Shown here piece by piece: positions 54,294 to 63,255 of a stretch of 64,000 nt of DNA. Origin of the DNA: Cellulomonas sp. SG140 (GTDB taxonomy: Bacteria > Actinomycetota > Actinomycetes > Actinomycetales > Cellulomonadaceae). Location: contig NZ_JANZLA010000002.1 of the NCBI RefSeq assembly GCF_025770785.1, positions 269,698 through 333,697 of the forward strand. The letters are read 5' to 3'. The first letter of the stretch is position 1; each line of letters begins with the position of its first letter. The position numbers and the translations under genes are program-made. The notes below the pieces were generated by a model that saw only the letters and a list, made by a program, of their open reading frames with translations, did not search any database and was not told the origin of the DNA.

Positions 54294-56261
54294 GTGGCGG
54301 GGCGCATCCGGCGGGAGGACGTGGAGGCGGTCCGCGAACGCGTCCGCATCGAGGACGTCGTCGGCCAGCACGTCGCGCTGCGGCCCGCCGGCGTCGGGTC
54401 GCTCAAGGGCCTGTGCCCCTTCCACGACGAGAAGTCGCCGTCGTTCCACGTCCGCCCGCAGGTGGGCCGGTACCACTGCTTCGGATGCGGTGAGGGCGGG
54501 GACGTCATCGCCTTCGTGCAGAAGGTGGACGGCCTCGGGTTCACCGAGGCGGTGGAGTACCTCGCCGCCCGGGTGGGTCTGCAGGTGCGGTACGAGGAGG
54601 GCGGCGCACCACGGCCCGGTGACGAGCCAGGTCGGCGACGCCGGCTGCTGGACGCGCACCGCGTGGCCGAGGAGTTCTACCGGGAGCAGCTCGCGGGGCC
54701 GTCGGCCGCGGCGGGTCGCCGGTTCCTCGGCGAGCGCGGTTTCGACCGTGCCGCTGCCGACGGCTTCGGCGTCGGCTACGCGCCGCAGGGCTGGGACGGG
54801 CTGCTGCGGCATCTGCGCGGGCGAGGGTTCACGGAGCCGGAGCTGATCGCGTCCGGCCTGGTCAGCCAGGGGCAGCGGGGCGTCTACGACCGGTTTCGCG
54901 GGCGGCTGGTGTGGCCGATCCGCGAGGTGACCGGCGAGACCGTCGGCTTCGGCGCGCGGCGGCTGTTCGACGAGGACAACGGGCCCAAGTACCTCAACAC
55001 CCCCGAGACGGTGCTGTACCGCAAGTCGCACGTGCTCTACGGCATCGACCTGGCCAAGCGGGAGATCGCCCGCGAACGGCAGGTGGTGGTGGTCGAGGGG
55101 TACACCGACGTGATGGCGATGCACCTGTCCGGAGTGGGCACCGCGGTGGCGACCTGCGGTACGGCGTTCGGCACCGAGCACGCGCGGATCGTGCGGCGGT
55201 TGATGGGCGACTCCGGGGGAGCGGGCGGCGTGCAGCTCGCCGGGGGCGGCTCCGTCGGCGGTGCCGTCGTCTTCACGTTCGACGGCGACGCCGCCGGGCA
55301 GAAGGCGGCGCTGCGCGCGTTCGGCGAGGACCAGTCCTTCTCCGCGCAGACGTTCGTCGCCGTCGAGCCTTCCGGGATGGACCCGTGCGAGCTGCGGCAG
55401 GCCAAGGGGCCCGACGCGGTGCGGGCCCTCGTCGCCGGACGGCAGCCGCTGTTCGAGTTCGTGATCCGCTCCACCCTCGCCAGCTTCGACCTCGGCACCG
55501 CTGAAGGGCGTGTCGGGGCGCTTCGGGCGGCGGCGCCGGTGGTCGCGGGCATCCGGGACGCCGCGCTGAGGCCGGAGTACACCCGCCTGCTGACGGGCTG
55601 GCTCGGGTTGGGTGACGAGGCGCAGGTGCGCCGGGCGGTCGCCGCCGCGGGGCGGTCCGCGCCTGCTGGCGACCGCACCCGGGTCGACGACCGCTCTCGG
55701 GGGGACGGCGACGGACGTGGGGGCCACCCGGGTCGAGAGGGACAGCCCCCGCCGGCCCCGCGGCTGCCGGTCCCGGACCGGCGCGACCCGGTCGCCTCCC
55801 TCGAGCGCACCGCCCTCGAGGTGCTCCTGCAGCTGCCGGCGCTGGTCCCGTCCGACGCCGACGACCTCGGCTCCGACACGTTCACGGTGCCGGCCTACCG
55901 GGCCGTGCACGAGGCACTCCGGGCCGCGGGAGGACCGCAGGCCGGCCGTGTCGTCGCTGCCGGCGGGGACGCCACCGGGTGGGTGGGCCAGGTGATCGAG
56001 GAGGCGTCCGAGCCGGTCCGTCCGCTGGTCACCGAGCTCGCCGTGGCGCCCGTCCCGGAGGACCGCGCCGACGCGCTCGCGGACTACGTCCGAGGCGTGG
56101 TGCTGCGACTGGTGGAGATCGGCTGCACGCGGCAGATCGCCGAGCTGCGCGGGCGGTTGCAGCGGATGGACGCACAGGCCGATTCGGCTGCGTACTCCGC
56201 CGCCTTCGCCGAGCTCGTGGCTCTGGAGGGTCGGCGCCGCACGCTGCGCGAGAGCGCCTGA
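54294..56261 (+). CDS. dnaG: DNA primase
   Basis: The 655-residue primase has the N-terminal zinc finger C41-x2-H44...C62-x2-C65 (CPFHDEKSPSFHV, HCFGCGEGGD), the catalytic core with the Toprim motif VVVVEGYTDVMAMH and VFTFDGDAAGQ, and the C-terminal DnaB-binding domain. It makes RNA primers for replication. TACACT (54282-54287) lies 7 bases before GTG 54294, so a leaderless start is likely, even though dgt ends only 17 bases upstream. A 60-residue Arg/Asp/Gly/Pro-rich linker (about 450-510) separates core and C-domain. Confidence 0.96.
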   Translation: MAGRIRREDVEAVRERVRIEDVVGQHVALRPAGVGSLKGLCPFHDEKSPSFHVRPQVGRYHCFGCGEGGDVIAFVQKVDGLGFTEAVEYLAARVGLQVRYEEGGAPRPGDEPGRRRRLLDAHRVAEEFYREQLAGPSAAAGRRFLGERGFDRAAADGFGVGYAPQGWDGLLRHLRGRGFTEPELIASGLVSQGQRGVYDRFRGRLVWPIREVTGETVGFGARRLFDEDNGPKYLNTPETVLYRKSHVLYGIDLAKREIARERQVVVVEGYTDVMAMHLSGVGTAVATCGTAFGTEHARIVRRLMGDSGGAGGVQLAGGGSVGGAVVFTFDGDAAGQKAALRAFGEDQSFSAQTFVAVEPSGMDPCELRQAKGPDAVRALVAGRQPLFEFVIRSTLASFDLGTAEGRVGALRAAAPVVAGIRDAALRPEYTRLLTGWLGLGDEAQVRRAVAAAGRSAPAGDRTRVDDRSRGDGDGRGGHPGREGQPPPAPRLPVPDRRDPVASLERTALEVLLQLPALVPSDADDLGSDTFTVPAYRAVHEALRAAGGPQAGRVVAAGGDATGWVGQVIEEASEPVRPLVTELAVAPVPEDRADALADYVRGVVLRLVEIGCTRQIAELRGRLQRMDAQADSAAYSAAFAELVALEGRRRTLRESA

Positions 56262-56353
56262 CCGCTGCCGCTGCGGGGCGCCGGGCTGCGGGCGGGAGCG
56301 GCGCTGTCACCGGGGGGTGGTGGCCGCGGGGCGGCCGGTGGTGAGGTGGGCAC

Positions 56354-57256
56354 ATGGGCGTCCGCATCGACGTGTCGCACCTGACGATGACGTACGGCGC
56401 GCTGGTGGCCGTGGACGACGTCTCGTTCGTCGTCGAGCCGGGGGAGTTCTTCGGCCTGCTCGGGCCCAACGGCGCCGGCAAGACGACGGCTCTCGAGGCG
56501 ATCGAGGGGCTGCGCCGGCCCGCCGGCGGAACCGTCCGGCTGGACGGCCACGACCCCTGGCGGCGCGACCCCGCCCTGCAACGCCGGATGGGCGTGCAGC
56601 TGCAGGCGTCGTCGTTCTTCGAGCGGCTGACCGCCCGTGAGCAGCTGCGCACCTTCGGTGCGCTGTACGGCGTGCCCGCCGCTCGTGCCGACCGGCTGCT
56701 GGGCACGGTCGGGCTGGAGGACAAGGCGGACGAGCGCACGGAGAAGCTGTCCGGCGGCCAGCGGCAGCGGCTGTCCATCGCCTGCGCCCTGGTGCACGAC
56801 CCGGAGGTGGTCTTCCTCGACGAGCCCACCGCGGCGCTCGACCCGCAGGCGCGGCGCAACCTGTGGGACCTGCTGCGGGGCCTGACCGCCGACGGTCGGA
56901 CCGTGGTGCTCACCACCCACTACATGGACGAGGCCGAGGCGCTGTGCGACCGCGTCGCGATCGTCGACGAGGGCCGGCTGCTGACGCTGGACACCCCGGC
57001 TGGACTGGTGCGCGATCTCGACGCACCGGTCCGCATCACCCTCGCTCCGGGAGCGCTGCCGGTCGACGACGTCACGACGGTCGCCGCCGTCGCCGCTGCC
57101 GAGGAGGACGACGGCAGCCTCGTCTTCACCACGCGCGAGCCCGCCGTGGTGCTCGGCCGGCTGGCGGCGCGCGGCGCACTGACGGGGCTCAGCGTGCGAG
57201 GAGCGACGCTGGAGGACGTCTTCCTGCACCTGACGGGGCGGGAGTACCGATCGTGA
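56354..57256 (+). CDS. ABC-2 exporter ATP-binding protein
   Basis: The 300-residue product has Walker A GPNGAGKTTALEAIEG, signature LSGGQRQRLSIACALV, Walker B VVFLDEPTAALD and H-loop LTTHYMDEAEAL, with a C-terminal regulatory domain. It belongs to the DrrA-type ATPases and overlaps its permease gene by 4 bases. Substrate unknown. The ATG at 56354 is preceded by GGTGAGGTGGGC. It is unrelated in position to the first exporter (35856-37633), and no regulator gene accompanies it. Confidence 0.92.
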   Translation: MGVRIDVSHLTMTYGALVAVDDVSFVVEPGEFFGLLGPNGAGKTTALEAIEGLRRPAGGTVRLDGHDPWRRDPALQRRMGVQLQASSFFERLTAREQLRTFGALYGVPAARADRLLGTVGLEDKADERTEKLSGGQRQRLSIACALVHDPEVVFLDEPTAALDPQARRNLWDLLRGLTADGRTVVLTTHYMDEAEALCDRVAIVDEGRLLTLDTPAGLVRDLDAPVRITLAPGALPVDDVTTVAAVAAAEEDDGSLVFTTREPAVVLGRLAARGALTGLSVRGATLEDVFLHLTGREYRS

Positions 57257-58311
57257 CCGCGCTGCGCTCGCTCACGGCGGCGATGGCCAAGGGCTTCGTC
57301 CGCGACCGCATGACCATCTTCTGGTCCGTCGTCTTCCCGCTGATGTTCCTGGTGCTGTTCGGGGGCATCTTCTCCGACCGCTCCAGCCCTCGGCTCGACG
57401 TGGTCGCCGTGGGGCCGGTGGCGGTGCTCGACCGGCTGCCGCCTGACGCCCGCGCGCAGCTGGACGAGTCGATCTCCGTCACGACGAGCGACGACCTCGA
57501 CGGTTCCCTGGCCAGGGTGCGGTCCGGTGCCGTCGCCGCGGTGGTGACCCAGGACGGCGGCACGGTCGACGTGCGCTACTCCCGTGCCGACCAGGTGCGA
57601 GCCGCCCAGGTGCTCGGCACGTTCCGCGGGCTGGTGGACGCGACCAACCTCGCGGCGTCGGGCGCTCCGCCGGCGCTCTCGCTGCGGACCGCCCAGGTCG
57701 AGGACACCTCGCTGCGAACCATCCAGTTCGTCACCCCGGGCCTGCTGGGCTGGGCGGTGGCCATGAGCGCGACCTTCGGGGCGGCGGTCAACCTGGTGGC
57801 GTGGCGCACCAACGGGCTGCTGCGCCGGATGCGGCTCGCTCCCGTGTCGACCGCCTCGGTGGTGCTCGCGCGCGTCGGCGTCAGCCTCGCCGTCGCGTTC
57901 GGTCAGGTGGTGATCTTCCTCGCCGTGGCGGTGGCCTTCTTCGGCCTGAAGCTGACCGGGTGGTGGCCGATGGTGTTCCCTCTGACCCTCGTGGGGACGC
58001 TGGCCTTCCTGTCGATCGGTCTGCTCGCCGGTTCGGTCGCCAAGACGGAGGAGGCGGCCGTGGGCCTCGCCAACGTCATCGTGCTGCCGATGGCGTTCCT
58101 GTCGGGGTCGTTCTTCTCGCTGGCAGCCGCGCCCGGCTGGTTGCAGGGCGTGTCCCGGGTGCTGCCCCTGCGCTACCTGAACGAGGCGATGCTCGACACG
58201 ATGGTGCGCGGCAGGGGCCCGTCGTCCGTGGTGGCGCCGGTGCTCGTCCTGCTCGCGTTCACGGCGGTGCTGACCGTGGTCTCCGCGCGGCTGTTCCGCT
58301 GGGAGCCGTGA
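57253..58311 (+). CDS. ABC-2 type permease (ABC exporter)
   Basis: The 352-residue membrane protein has one N-terminal membrane segment (about 25-38), an extracytoplasmic domain of about 120 residues (LPPDARAQLDESISVTTSDD) and five membrane helices ending the chain; this is the ABC-2 layout with a large first loop (YhgE/DrrB-like). It overlaps its ATPase gene by 4 bases. The LPMAFLSGSFFSL stretch is typical of the family. Substrate unknown. Confidence 0.9.
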   Translation: MTALRSLTAAMAKGFVRDRMTIFWSVVFPLMFLVLFGGIFSDRSSPRLDVVAVGPVAVLDRLPPDARAQLDESISVTTSDDLDGSLARVRSGAVAAVVTQDGGTVDVRYSRADQVRAAQVLGTFRGLVDATNLAASGAPPALSLRTAQVEDTSLRTIQFVTPGLLGWAVAMSATFGAAVNLVAWRTNGLLRRMRLAPVSTASVVLARVGVSLAVAFGQVVIFLAVAVAFFGLKLTGWWPMVFPLTLVGTLAFLSIGLLAGSVAKTEEAAVGLANVIVLPMAFLSGSFFSLAAAPGWLQGVSRVLPLRYLNEAMLDTMVRGRGPSSVVAPVLVLLAFTAVLTVVSARLFRWEP

Positions 58312-58327
58312 GGGCGGCCGACGCCCG

Positions 58328-59008
58328 TCAGCCGCCCACGGCCGTCGCCACGGCCAGGGTCCCCACGGCCAGGGCCCCTGCCGCCGCCGTCCAGCGTCGC
58401 GCTCGCGGGCCCGCCAGCACGCCTCCGACTGCCGATCCCGTACCGGCGAGCAGCAGCTGCCAGCAGGCCGAGGCGAGCATCGCGCCGACGACGAACGCGG
58501 TCCGCTGGGGCGGGTCCGTGACGGTCCGGGCGGCCGGACCCGCCACCAGCGCCGCGAAGTACACCACCGTGGCCGGGTTGACCGCCGTCAGGCCGAGCAC
58601 CGTCAGGTACGCCCGCCCGGGCCCGAGCGTGGGCCGTTCCTCCGCGGCGGTGGCCGGCGCGGCAGCGGCGGGACGCCAGGCCGGCCGGGCCAGCATCACC
58701 GCCACCACCGCCAGCACCACGGCGGACGACCAACGCAGCGTCGCGCGGTGGGCCTCGATCAGCGGGGCCAGCGCCGCGCCCGCCACCAGAGCGACCGTCG
58801 CGTACGCACCGTCGACCGTCGCCGCACCGAGCCCTGCCGCGGCGCCCACCCGCCACCCCCGCTGGGCGCCGACCATGACGATCAACGTCGACACGGCACC
58901 GACCGGCACCGCGATCGCCAGCCCGGCCACGGCTCCCGAGGCGAACGCGGTCGCAAGCCCGCTCGGCGTGCCGGCGAGCGCCACGACGGTGCTCGGCAGC
59001 CCGCTCAT
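58328..59008 (-). CDS. LysE-family amino acid exporter
   Basis: The 226-residue protein has about six membrane segments with the LysE/RhtB pattern: AVAGLAIAVPVGAVSTLIV near the start and the GLTAVNPATVVYFAALVAG block in the middle. These carriers export basic or neutral amino acids or related small molecules. It is the last gene of the gal-region operon and overlaps the spermidine-synthase-like gene by 4 bases, so a basic metabolite is a natural guess for its cargo (inference). ATG at 59006-59008. Confidence 0.87.
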   Translation of the reverse strand: MSGLPSTVVALAGTPSGLATAFASGAVAGLAIAVPVGAVSTLIVMVGAQRGWRVGAAAGLGAATVDGAYATVALVAGAALAPLIEAHRATLRWSSAVVLAVVAVMLARPAWRPAAAAPATAAEERPTLGPGRAYLTVLGLTAVNPATVVYFAALVAGPAARTVTDPPQRTAFVVGAMLASACWQLLLAGTGSAVGGVLAGPRARRWTAAAGALAVGTLAVATAVGG

Positions 59009-59742
59009 GGTCCGCCGACCGCGACCGCCAGGTACAGGGCGTACTCCAGGTCCCGCCCGTCGCGCTGCACGTGCAGCGTCACCTCGCGGCAGTCGGCGCC
59101 GACGGTGCGCAGCGCGTCCGCGAGGGTCGGTGCCCGGTCGGCCGACCACACGGCCAGGACGCCGCCCGGCGCCAGCAGGTGCAGCGCGGTGCGCAGGAAC
59201 CGCGGCTGGTAGACGACCGCGTTCGGTGGGTGGATCAGGAAGGTCGGGCCGTTGTCCACGTCCAGCAGCAGGGCGTCGAACGAGCCGGCCGCCAGCCTCG
59301 GCAGCACGTCGACCACGTCACCCACGGTGACCGTCAGGCGGGGATCGCTCAGCGCAGCGGCGGGCAGCGGGAGCATGCCGGCGCGCGCCCACTCGACGAT
59401 CGCCGCGTGGAGCTCCACCACGTGCACGGTCGCCACCCGTGGGTCGGCGAGCAGCGCCGCCGTGGTGAACCCCAGGCCGAGCCCACCCACCAGCACTCGG
59501 GCCCCAGGAGGCCCGCCCGGGTCGTGCTCCTCGAGGCCCTGGCCGTCGTCCCCCTGCCAGCAGTCGAGCGCCAGCCGGGCGAGGGCACGTTCCGTCCCGG
59601 TGTCGACCGTGTCCATCGCGAACACCCCGTCGACGATCAGCTCGGTCACCGCTCCCCGCCGCGCGAGCGCTACCTCCGCGCGCTCGTCCTGCGCGCGCGC
59701 GACGACGACGCGGTGCACCTCCCGTGCGTCGGGCGTGCTCAC
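59005..59742 (-). CDS. Spermidine synthase-like methyltransferase-fold protein
   Basis: The 245-residue protein has the Rossmann-fold core of spermidine synthases: VLVGGLGLGFTTAALL (cofactor loop), VHVVELHAAIVEWAR with the ribose-binding Glu, and FDALLLDVDNGP with Asp of the catalytic loop. It lacks the usual N-terminal YQ/RxxxI domain of true SpeE and has only a short head. It may transfer an aminopropyl or methyl group, or bind SAM without that activity. It overlaps both neighbours (LacI before, LysE after) by 4 bases. Confidence 0.83.
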   Translation of the reverse strand: MSTPDAREVHRVVVARAQDERAEVALARRGAVTELIVDGVFAMDTVDTGTERALARLALDCWQGDDGQGLEEHDPGGPPGARVLVGGLGLGFTTAALLADPRVATVHVVELHAAIVEWARAGMLPLPAAALSDPRLTVTVGDVVDVLPRLAAGSFDALLLDVDNGPTFLIHPPNAVVYQPRFLRTALHLLAPGGVLAVWSADRAPTLADALRTVGADCREVTLHVQRDGRDLEYALYLAVAVGGP

Positions 59743-60779
59743 GAGGTGGTCCGGGCTCGGGGAGGCGCGGTGCTCGCCCGCACGACCAGCGGGGCGGGCA
59801 CCACGACGCGCTCGGTGCTCAGGTCGGACCCGTCCCGGATCTGCCGCACCAGCAGCTCGACCAGCGCGGCGCCGACCCGCTCGAAGTCGTGCACCACCGT
59901 GGTCAGCGGCGGCCAGAGGTAGCCGGCGAGCGGGATGTCGTCGAAGCCGACCACCGACACGTCATCGGGCACCCGTCGTCCCGCCTCGAACAGGGCGCGC
60001 ACCACACCGACCGCCATCTCGTCGTTGGCGGCGAAGACGGCTGTCACCGAGGGGTCGCGCGCCAGCCTGCGGCCGGCCTCGTACCCGGACTCCGCGCTCC
60101 AGTCGCCCACCTGAGGGGCGGGCGTGCCGACGCCGGCGGCCGTGCAGGCCGCACGCCACGCGTCGCGGCGCAGGCGTGCCGGCACGGAGTCCTCGGGGCC
60201 GGCGACGTGGTGCACCGGACGATGACCGAGGGCCAGCAGGTGCTCGACGGCCGACCGCGCACCGGCCGTCTCGTCGGCGCCCACGGTGGCGTGCCGACCG
60301 ACCTGACGGGGATCGGCGACCACGACCGGGAGGTGGGACGGCAGCGCCAGCGTCTCGGGGGTCGCCGTCTCCGCGCGGATCACCACCAGCCCGTCGACGG
60401 CCTGGTTGTCCAGCCGCTGCACGGCGTCGCTCACGTCGTCCGGTGACGGCGTCAGCACGTCGACCAGGGAGATCGTGAAGCCCTCGCGCCGGGCAGCCTC
60501 GACGACCGCCTCGACGATCCGTGTCTCGCCGGTGCGTGGCAGGCGGTGCGCCACCACCCCGATCGCCTGGAAGCTGCCGTACCGCAGGGCCCGCGCCGCG
60601 TGGTTGGGGGCGTAGCCCAGGCTGGACATCGCCTCGAGCACCCGCGCCCGCGTCCCGGGCCGGACGGAGGCCGAGCCGTTCGACACCCGGGACACCGTCT
60701 GCAGCGAGACGCCGGCGAGGCGCGCGACGTCACCGATGGACGCGCGGCCGCCTCGGCCGGAACCGGTCGGGCTGGGCAT
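59739..60779 (-). CDS. LacI-family regulator, likely of the gal operon
   Basis: The 346-residue protein has a LacI helix-turn-helix (ASIGDVARLAGVSLQTVSRVSNG, in part), the hinge YAPNHAARALR and the sugar-binding-like domain ending GFDDIPLAGYLWPPLTTV. It is in the same operon direction as galE and galK, 44 bases after galK, with a hairpin between. The best candidate site is TGGCAACGTTAACA at 63113-63126 in front of galE. The likely inducer is galactose or a galactoside (inference). Confidence 0.9.
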   Translation of the reverse strand: MPSPTGSGRGGRASIGDVARLAGVSLQTVSRVSNGSASVRPGTRARVLEAMSSLGYAPNHAARALRYGSFQAIGVVAHRLPRTGETRIVEAVVEAARREGFTISLVDVLTPSPDDVSDAVQRLDNQAVDGLVVIRAETATPETLALPSHLPVVVADPRQVGRHATVGADETAGARSAVEHLLALGHRPVHHVAGPEDSVPARLRRDAWRAACTAAGVGTPAPQVGDWSAESGYEAGRRLARDPSVTAVFAANDEMAVGVVRALFEAGRRVPDDVSVVGFDDIPLAGYLWPPLTTVVHDFERVGAALVELLVRQIRDGSDLSTERVVVPAPLVVRASTAPPRARTTS

Positions 60780-60792
60780 GTGCCGAGCATAG

Positions 60793-60813
60793 GGAGGGTG
60801 CGGGGCACCCTCC
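60793..60813 (-). terminator. 9-bp intercistronic hairpin between galK and the LacI gene
   Basis: GGAGGGTGC (60793-60801) and GCACCCTCC (60805-60813) pair exactly around three G. It lies just after the galK stop. It could partly end transcription, giving less regulator than enzyme. Confidence 0.55.
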
Positions 60814-60823
60814 GCCGTGGTGC

Positions 60824-62017
60824 TCAGACGACCCGCGCACCCGGTGCGGCGGTGTCCGCCACCAGGAAGCCCGGCTCACCCCACCCGCGTGCGGCGTAGG
60901 CCGCCGAGACGGCATCGGCCACCGCGGCCACGTCGACGGCCCGGACCAGGGCGATCGCCGACCCGCCGAAGCCCCCACCGGTCATCCGCGCACCCAGGGC
61001 CCCGGCCGCCCGAGCGGTCTCCACCGCCACGTCGAGCTCCTCGCACGAGACCTCGTAGTCGTCGCGCAGCGAGGCGTGCGACGCGTCCAGCAGCGGACCC
61101 GTGCCCGCCAGGGCCCCGGAGCGCAGCAGCGCGACGAACTCGCGGACGCGGGCGATCTCCGTGACGACGTGCCGCGTGCGGGCCCGCTCGACGGGGTCGG
61201 TCAGGGCGAGCAGTGCCGCGTCGAGGTCGGTGACCTCTCGCAGCGAGCCGAGCCCCAGCTTCTTCGCGGCGGACTGGCACTGCTGCCGACGCAGCCCGTA
61301 CTGCCCGTCGTTCAGGCTGTGCGGCGCCCGGGTGTCGATCACCAGGATCGCCAGGCCGTCGGCCGCAGGAGCGAACGGGATGTGGTCCACCGAGAGGTCC
61401 TGGCAGTCCAGCAGCAGGGCGTGGTCGGCGCGGGACCGCAGGCTGGCCGCCTGGTCCATGCCGCCCGTCGGTGCGCCGGCGATCTCGTTCTCCGCGCGGA
61501 CGCACGCAGCCGTCAGGTCGGCACGCGCGCCGTCGTCCAGCGGGCCGACGCCGGCCAGCTCGCGGACCGCCAGCACGACTGCACCCTCGATGGCGGCCGA
61601 CGACGACAGCCCGGCACCGAACGGAACGCAGGACGTGACGGCTGCGTCGAAGCCGCGCACCGGCACGCCCTCGTCGCGCAGCACCCACGCCGGACCACCC
61701 GCGTAGGCGGTCCACCCGGTCGCCCGGCCGGGGCCGAGGTCGTCGAGCGACCCCTCGAAGACGGACCCGGGCGCCTGTGCCGAGACCAGCCGCACCCGGT
61801 CGTCGTCCCTCGCCCGGACCGCGGCGAACGTGCGGTGGGGCAGGGCGAGCGGCAGGCAGAGCCCGGCGTTGTAGTCGACGTGCTCACCGATCAGGTTGAT
61901 GCGACCGGGGGAGGCCCACACACCGTCCGGCGGGGTGGCGAACGCCTGCGTGAAGAGCTCGGTGGCGCGGGCGGCGCCCGTGGGGTCGTCCCAGGAGGGC
62001 TGGATGGCGCTCGGCAT
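60824..62017 (-). CDS. galK: Galactokinase
   Basis: The 397-residue GHMP kinase has the galactokinase signature GRINLIGEHVDYNAGLCLPLAL, the ATP motif GAGLSSSAAIEGAVVLAV and the C-terminal MTGGGFGGSAIALV. It phosphorylates galactose at C1. ATG at 62015-62017 is 21 bases after the galE stop, so the two are co-transcribed. No galT is present in the window, so galactose-1-phosphate must be used by an enzyme encoded elsewhere. Confidence 0.96.
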   Translation of the reverse strand: MPSAIQPSWDDPTGAARATELFTQAFATPPDGVWASPGRINLIGEHVDYNAGLCLPLALPHRTFAAVRARDDDRVRLVSAQAPGSVFEGSLDDLGPGRATGWTAYAGGPAWVLRDEGVPVRGFDAAVTSCVPFGAGLSSSAAIEGAVVLAVRELAGVGPLDDGARADLTAACVRAENEIAGAPTGGMDQAASLRSRADHALLLDCQDLSVDHIPFAPAADGLAILVIDTRAPHSLNDGQYGLRRQQCQSAAKKLGLGSLREVTDLDAALLALTDPVERARTRHVVTEIARVREFVALLRSGALAGTGPLLDASHASLRDDYEVSCEELDVAVETARAAGALGARMTGGGFGGSAIALVRAVDVAAVADAVSAAYAARGWGEPGFLVADTAAPGARVV

Positions 62018-62038
62018 CGGTGGCGGCGTCCTCTCGTG

Positions 62039-63010
62039 TCAGTCGGTGGTGGGGTGGGTCTGACGTGCGTGCCACGCGCTCGCCACCATGTCGGTGAGCG
62101 TGCGGTGGGGGTCCCAGCCGAGGTCGCGCGCGGCGAGCGCCCCGGAGGCGACGATGCGTGCCGGGTCACCCGCACGGCGCGGGCCGACGACGGGCTCGAA
62201 CGGCGTCCCGGTCACCTGCGCGATGGCCGTCATGATCTGCCGCACCGAGACACCGTCGCCGGCGCCGAGGTTGTAGACGGCCTGCAGCGGGGTGCCGGCC
62301 GCGAGCGCCTGCGCGGCGGCGACGTGGGTCTCAGCCAGGTCCTGAACGTGCACGTAGTCGCGCACGCACGTTCCGTCGGGGGTCGGGTAGTCGTCGCCAT
62401 TGACCACGGGCGTACGCCCGGCCAGGAGCGCGTCGAACACCAGGGGGAACAGGTTGTGCGGCGACGTGTCCACCAGGTCGTCGTGGCCGGATCCGACCAC
62501 GTTGAAGTACCGCAGGGACGTGTGCCGCAGGCCGGTCGCGGTCGCCTGGTCGGCCAGCAGCCACTCGCCGATCAGCTTGCTCTCGCCGTACGGGGACTCG
62601 GGCCGCGTCGGGGTGGTCTCGGTGACGACGTCGACGTCGGGCGTGCCGTAGACCGCCGCCGACGAGGAGAAGACGATCGCCGTCACGTCGGCCGCCGCCA
62701 TCGCCCCGAGCAGGTGCGCGGTGCCGGTGACGTTCTGCTCGTACGTGTGCAGGGGGCGCTGCACGGACACGCCGGCGTACTTGAACCCGGCGAGGTGCAC
62801 GACGCCCTCGACGCGGTGCTCGCGCAGCGTGCGCGTCACCAGCTCGGTGTCCAGCACGGAGCCGACCACCAGGGGAGTCCCCTCGCTGACGAAGCGGCGG
62901 TGCCCGGAGGAGAGGTCGTCCAGGACCACGGCCTCGACACCGGCCGACTGGAACGCCCGAACCACGTGCGAGCCGATGTACCCGGCTCCGCCGGTGACCA
63001 ACCACGTCAT
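62039..63010 (-). CDS. galE: UDP-glucose 4-epimerase
   Basis: The 323-residue short-chain dehydrogenase has the NAD motif TGGAGYIGSHVVRAF, VHLAGFKYAGVSVQRP, catalytic Ser in FSSSAAVYG and the Tyr-x3-Lys pair in SPYGESKL, with RYFNVVGSG and RDYVHVQDLAETHV typical of GalE. It interconverts UDP-galactose and UDP-glucose. ATG at 63008-63010 is chosen; AAGGAG lies 11-16 bases upstream. The frame continues upstream to 63046. It is the first gene of the minus-strand operon. Confidence 0.95.
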   Translation of the reverse strand: MTWLVTGGAGYIGSHVVRAFQSAGVEAVVLDDLSSGHRRFVSEGTPLVVGSVLDTELVTRTLREHRVEGVVHLAGFKYAGVSVQRPLHTYEQNVTGTAHLLGAMAAADVTAIVFSSSAAVYGTPDVDVVTETTPTRPESPYGESKLIGEWLLADQATATGLRHTSLRYFNVVGSGHDDLVDTSPHNLFPLVFDALLAGRTPVVNGDDYPTPDGTCVRDYVHVQDLAETHVAAAQALAAGTPLQAVYNLGAGDGVSVRQIMTAIAQVTGTPFEPVVGPRRAGDPARIVASGALAARDLGWDPHRTLTDMVASAWHARQTHPTTD

Positions 63011-63112
63011 GTGCGTTGCGCTCCTTCCCGAGGTCGACGCCGTCATCCGAGGCTGTCGTGTCTGCCGTCACCGGACCAGGACGACCGTGTGCGAACCGTC
63101 CGTCCCGATGCG

Positions 63113-63126
63113 TGGCAACGTTAACA
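63113..63126. promoter_or_regulatory. LacI-type operator before galE
   Basis: TGGCAACGTTAACA is a near-palindrome around the AACGTT centre that LacI/GalR-family proteins commonly use. It is 103 bases upstream of galE on its minus strand. The LacI protein encoded in the same operon is the natural binder. No clear -35/-10 pair was found. Confidence 0.6.
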
Positions 63127-63255
63127 CGGCGGCCGGACCGGTAGCGCGCAGCCGCGCCGAACGTCCGTCCGGACAGCGAAGAACCCCCACCAGGCAGACG
63201 ACTGGTCGCCGCCCCCGCCTTCCCGCGCGCGAGGCGGTGAGCGAAGACTGGGCCG

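Noticed and set aside
60521-63124. An 867-codon open frame on the plus strand across galK and galE
   Set aside because: It is the complement of well-supported galK, galE and LacI coding sequence and shows Arg/Gly/Val-rich low-complexity translation only.
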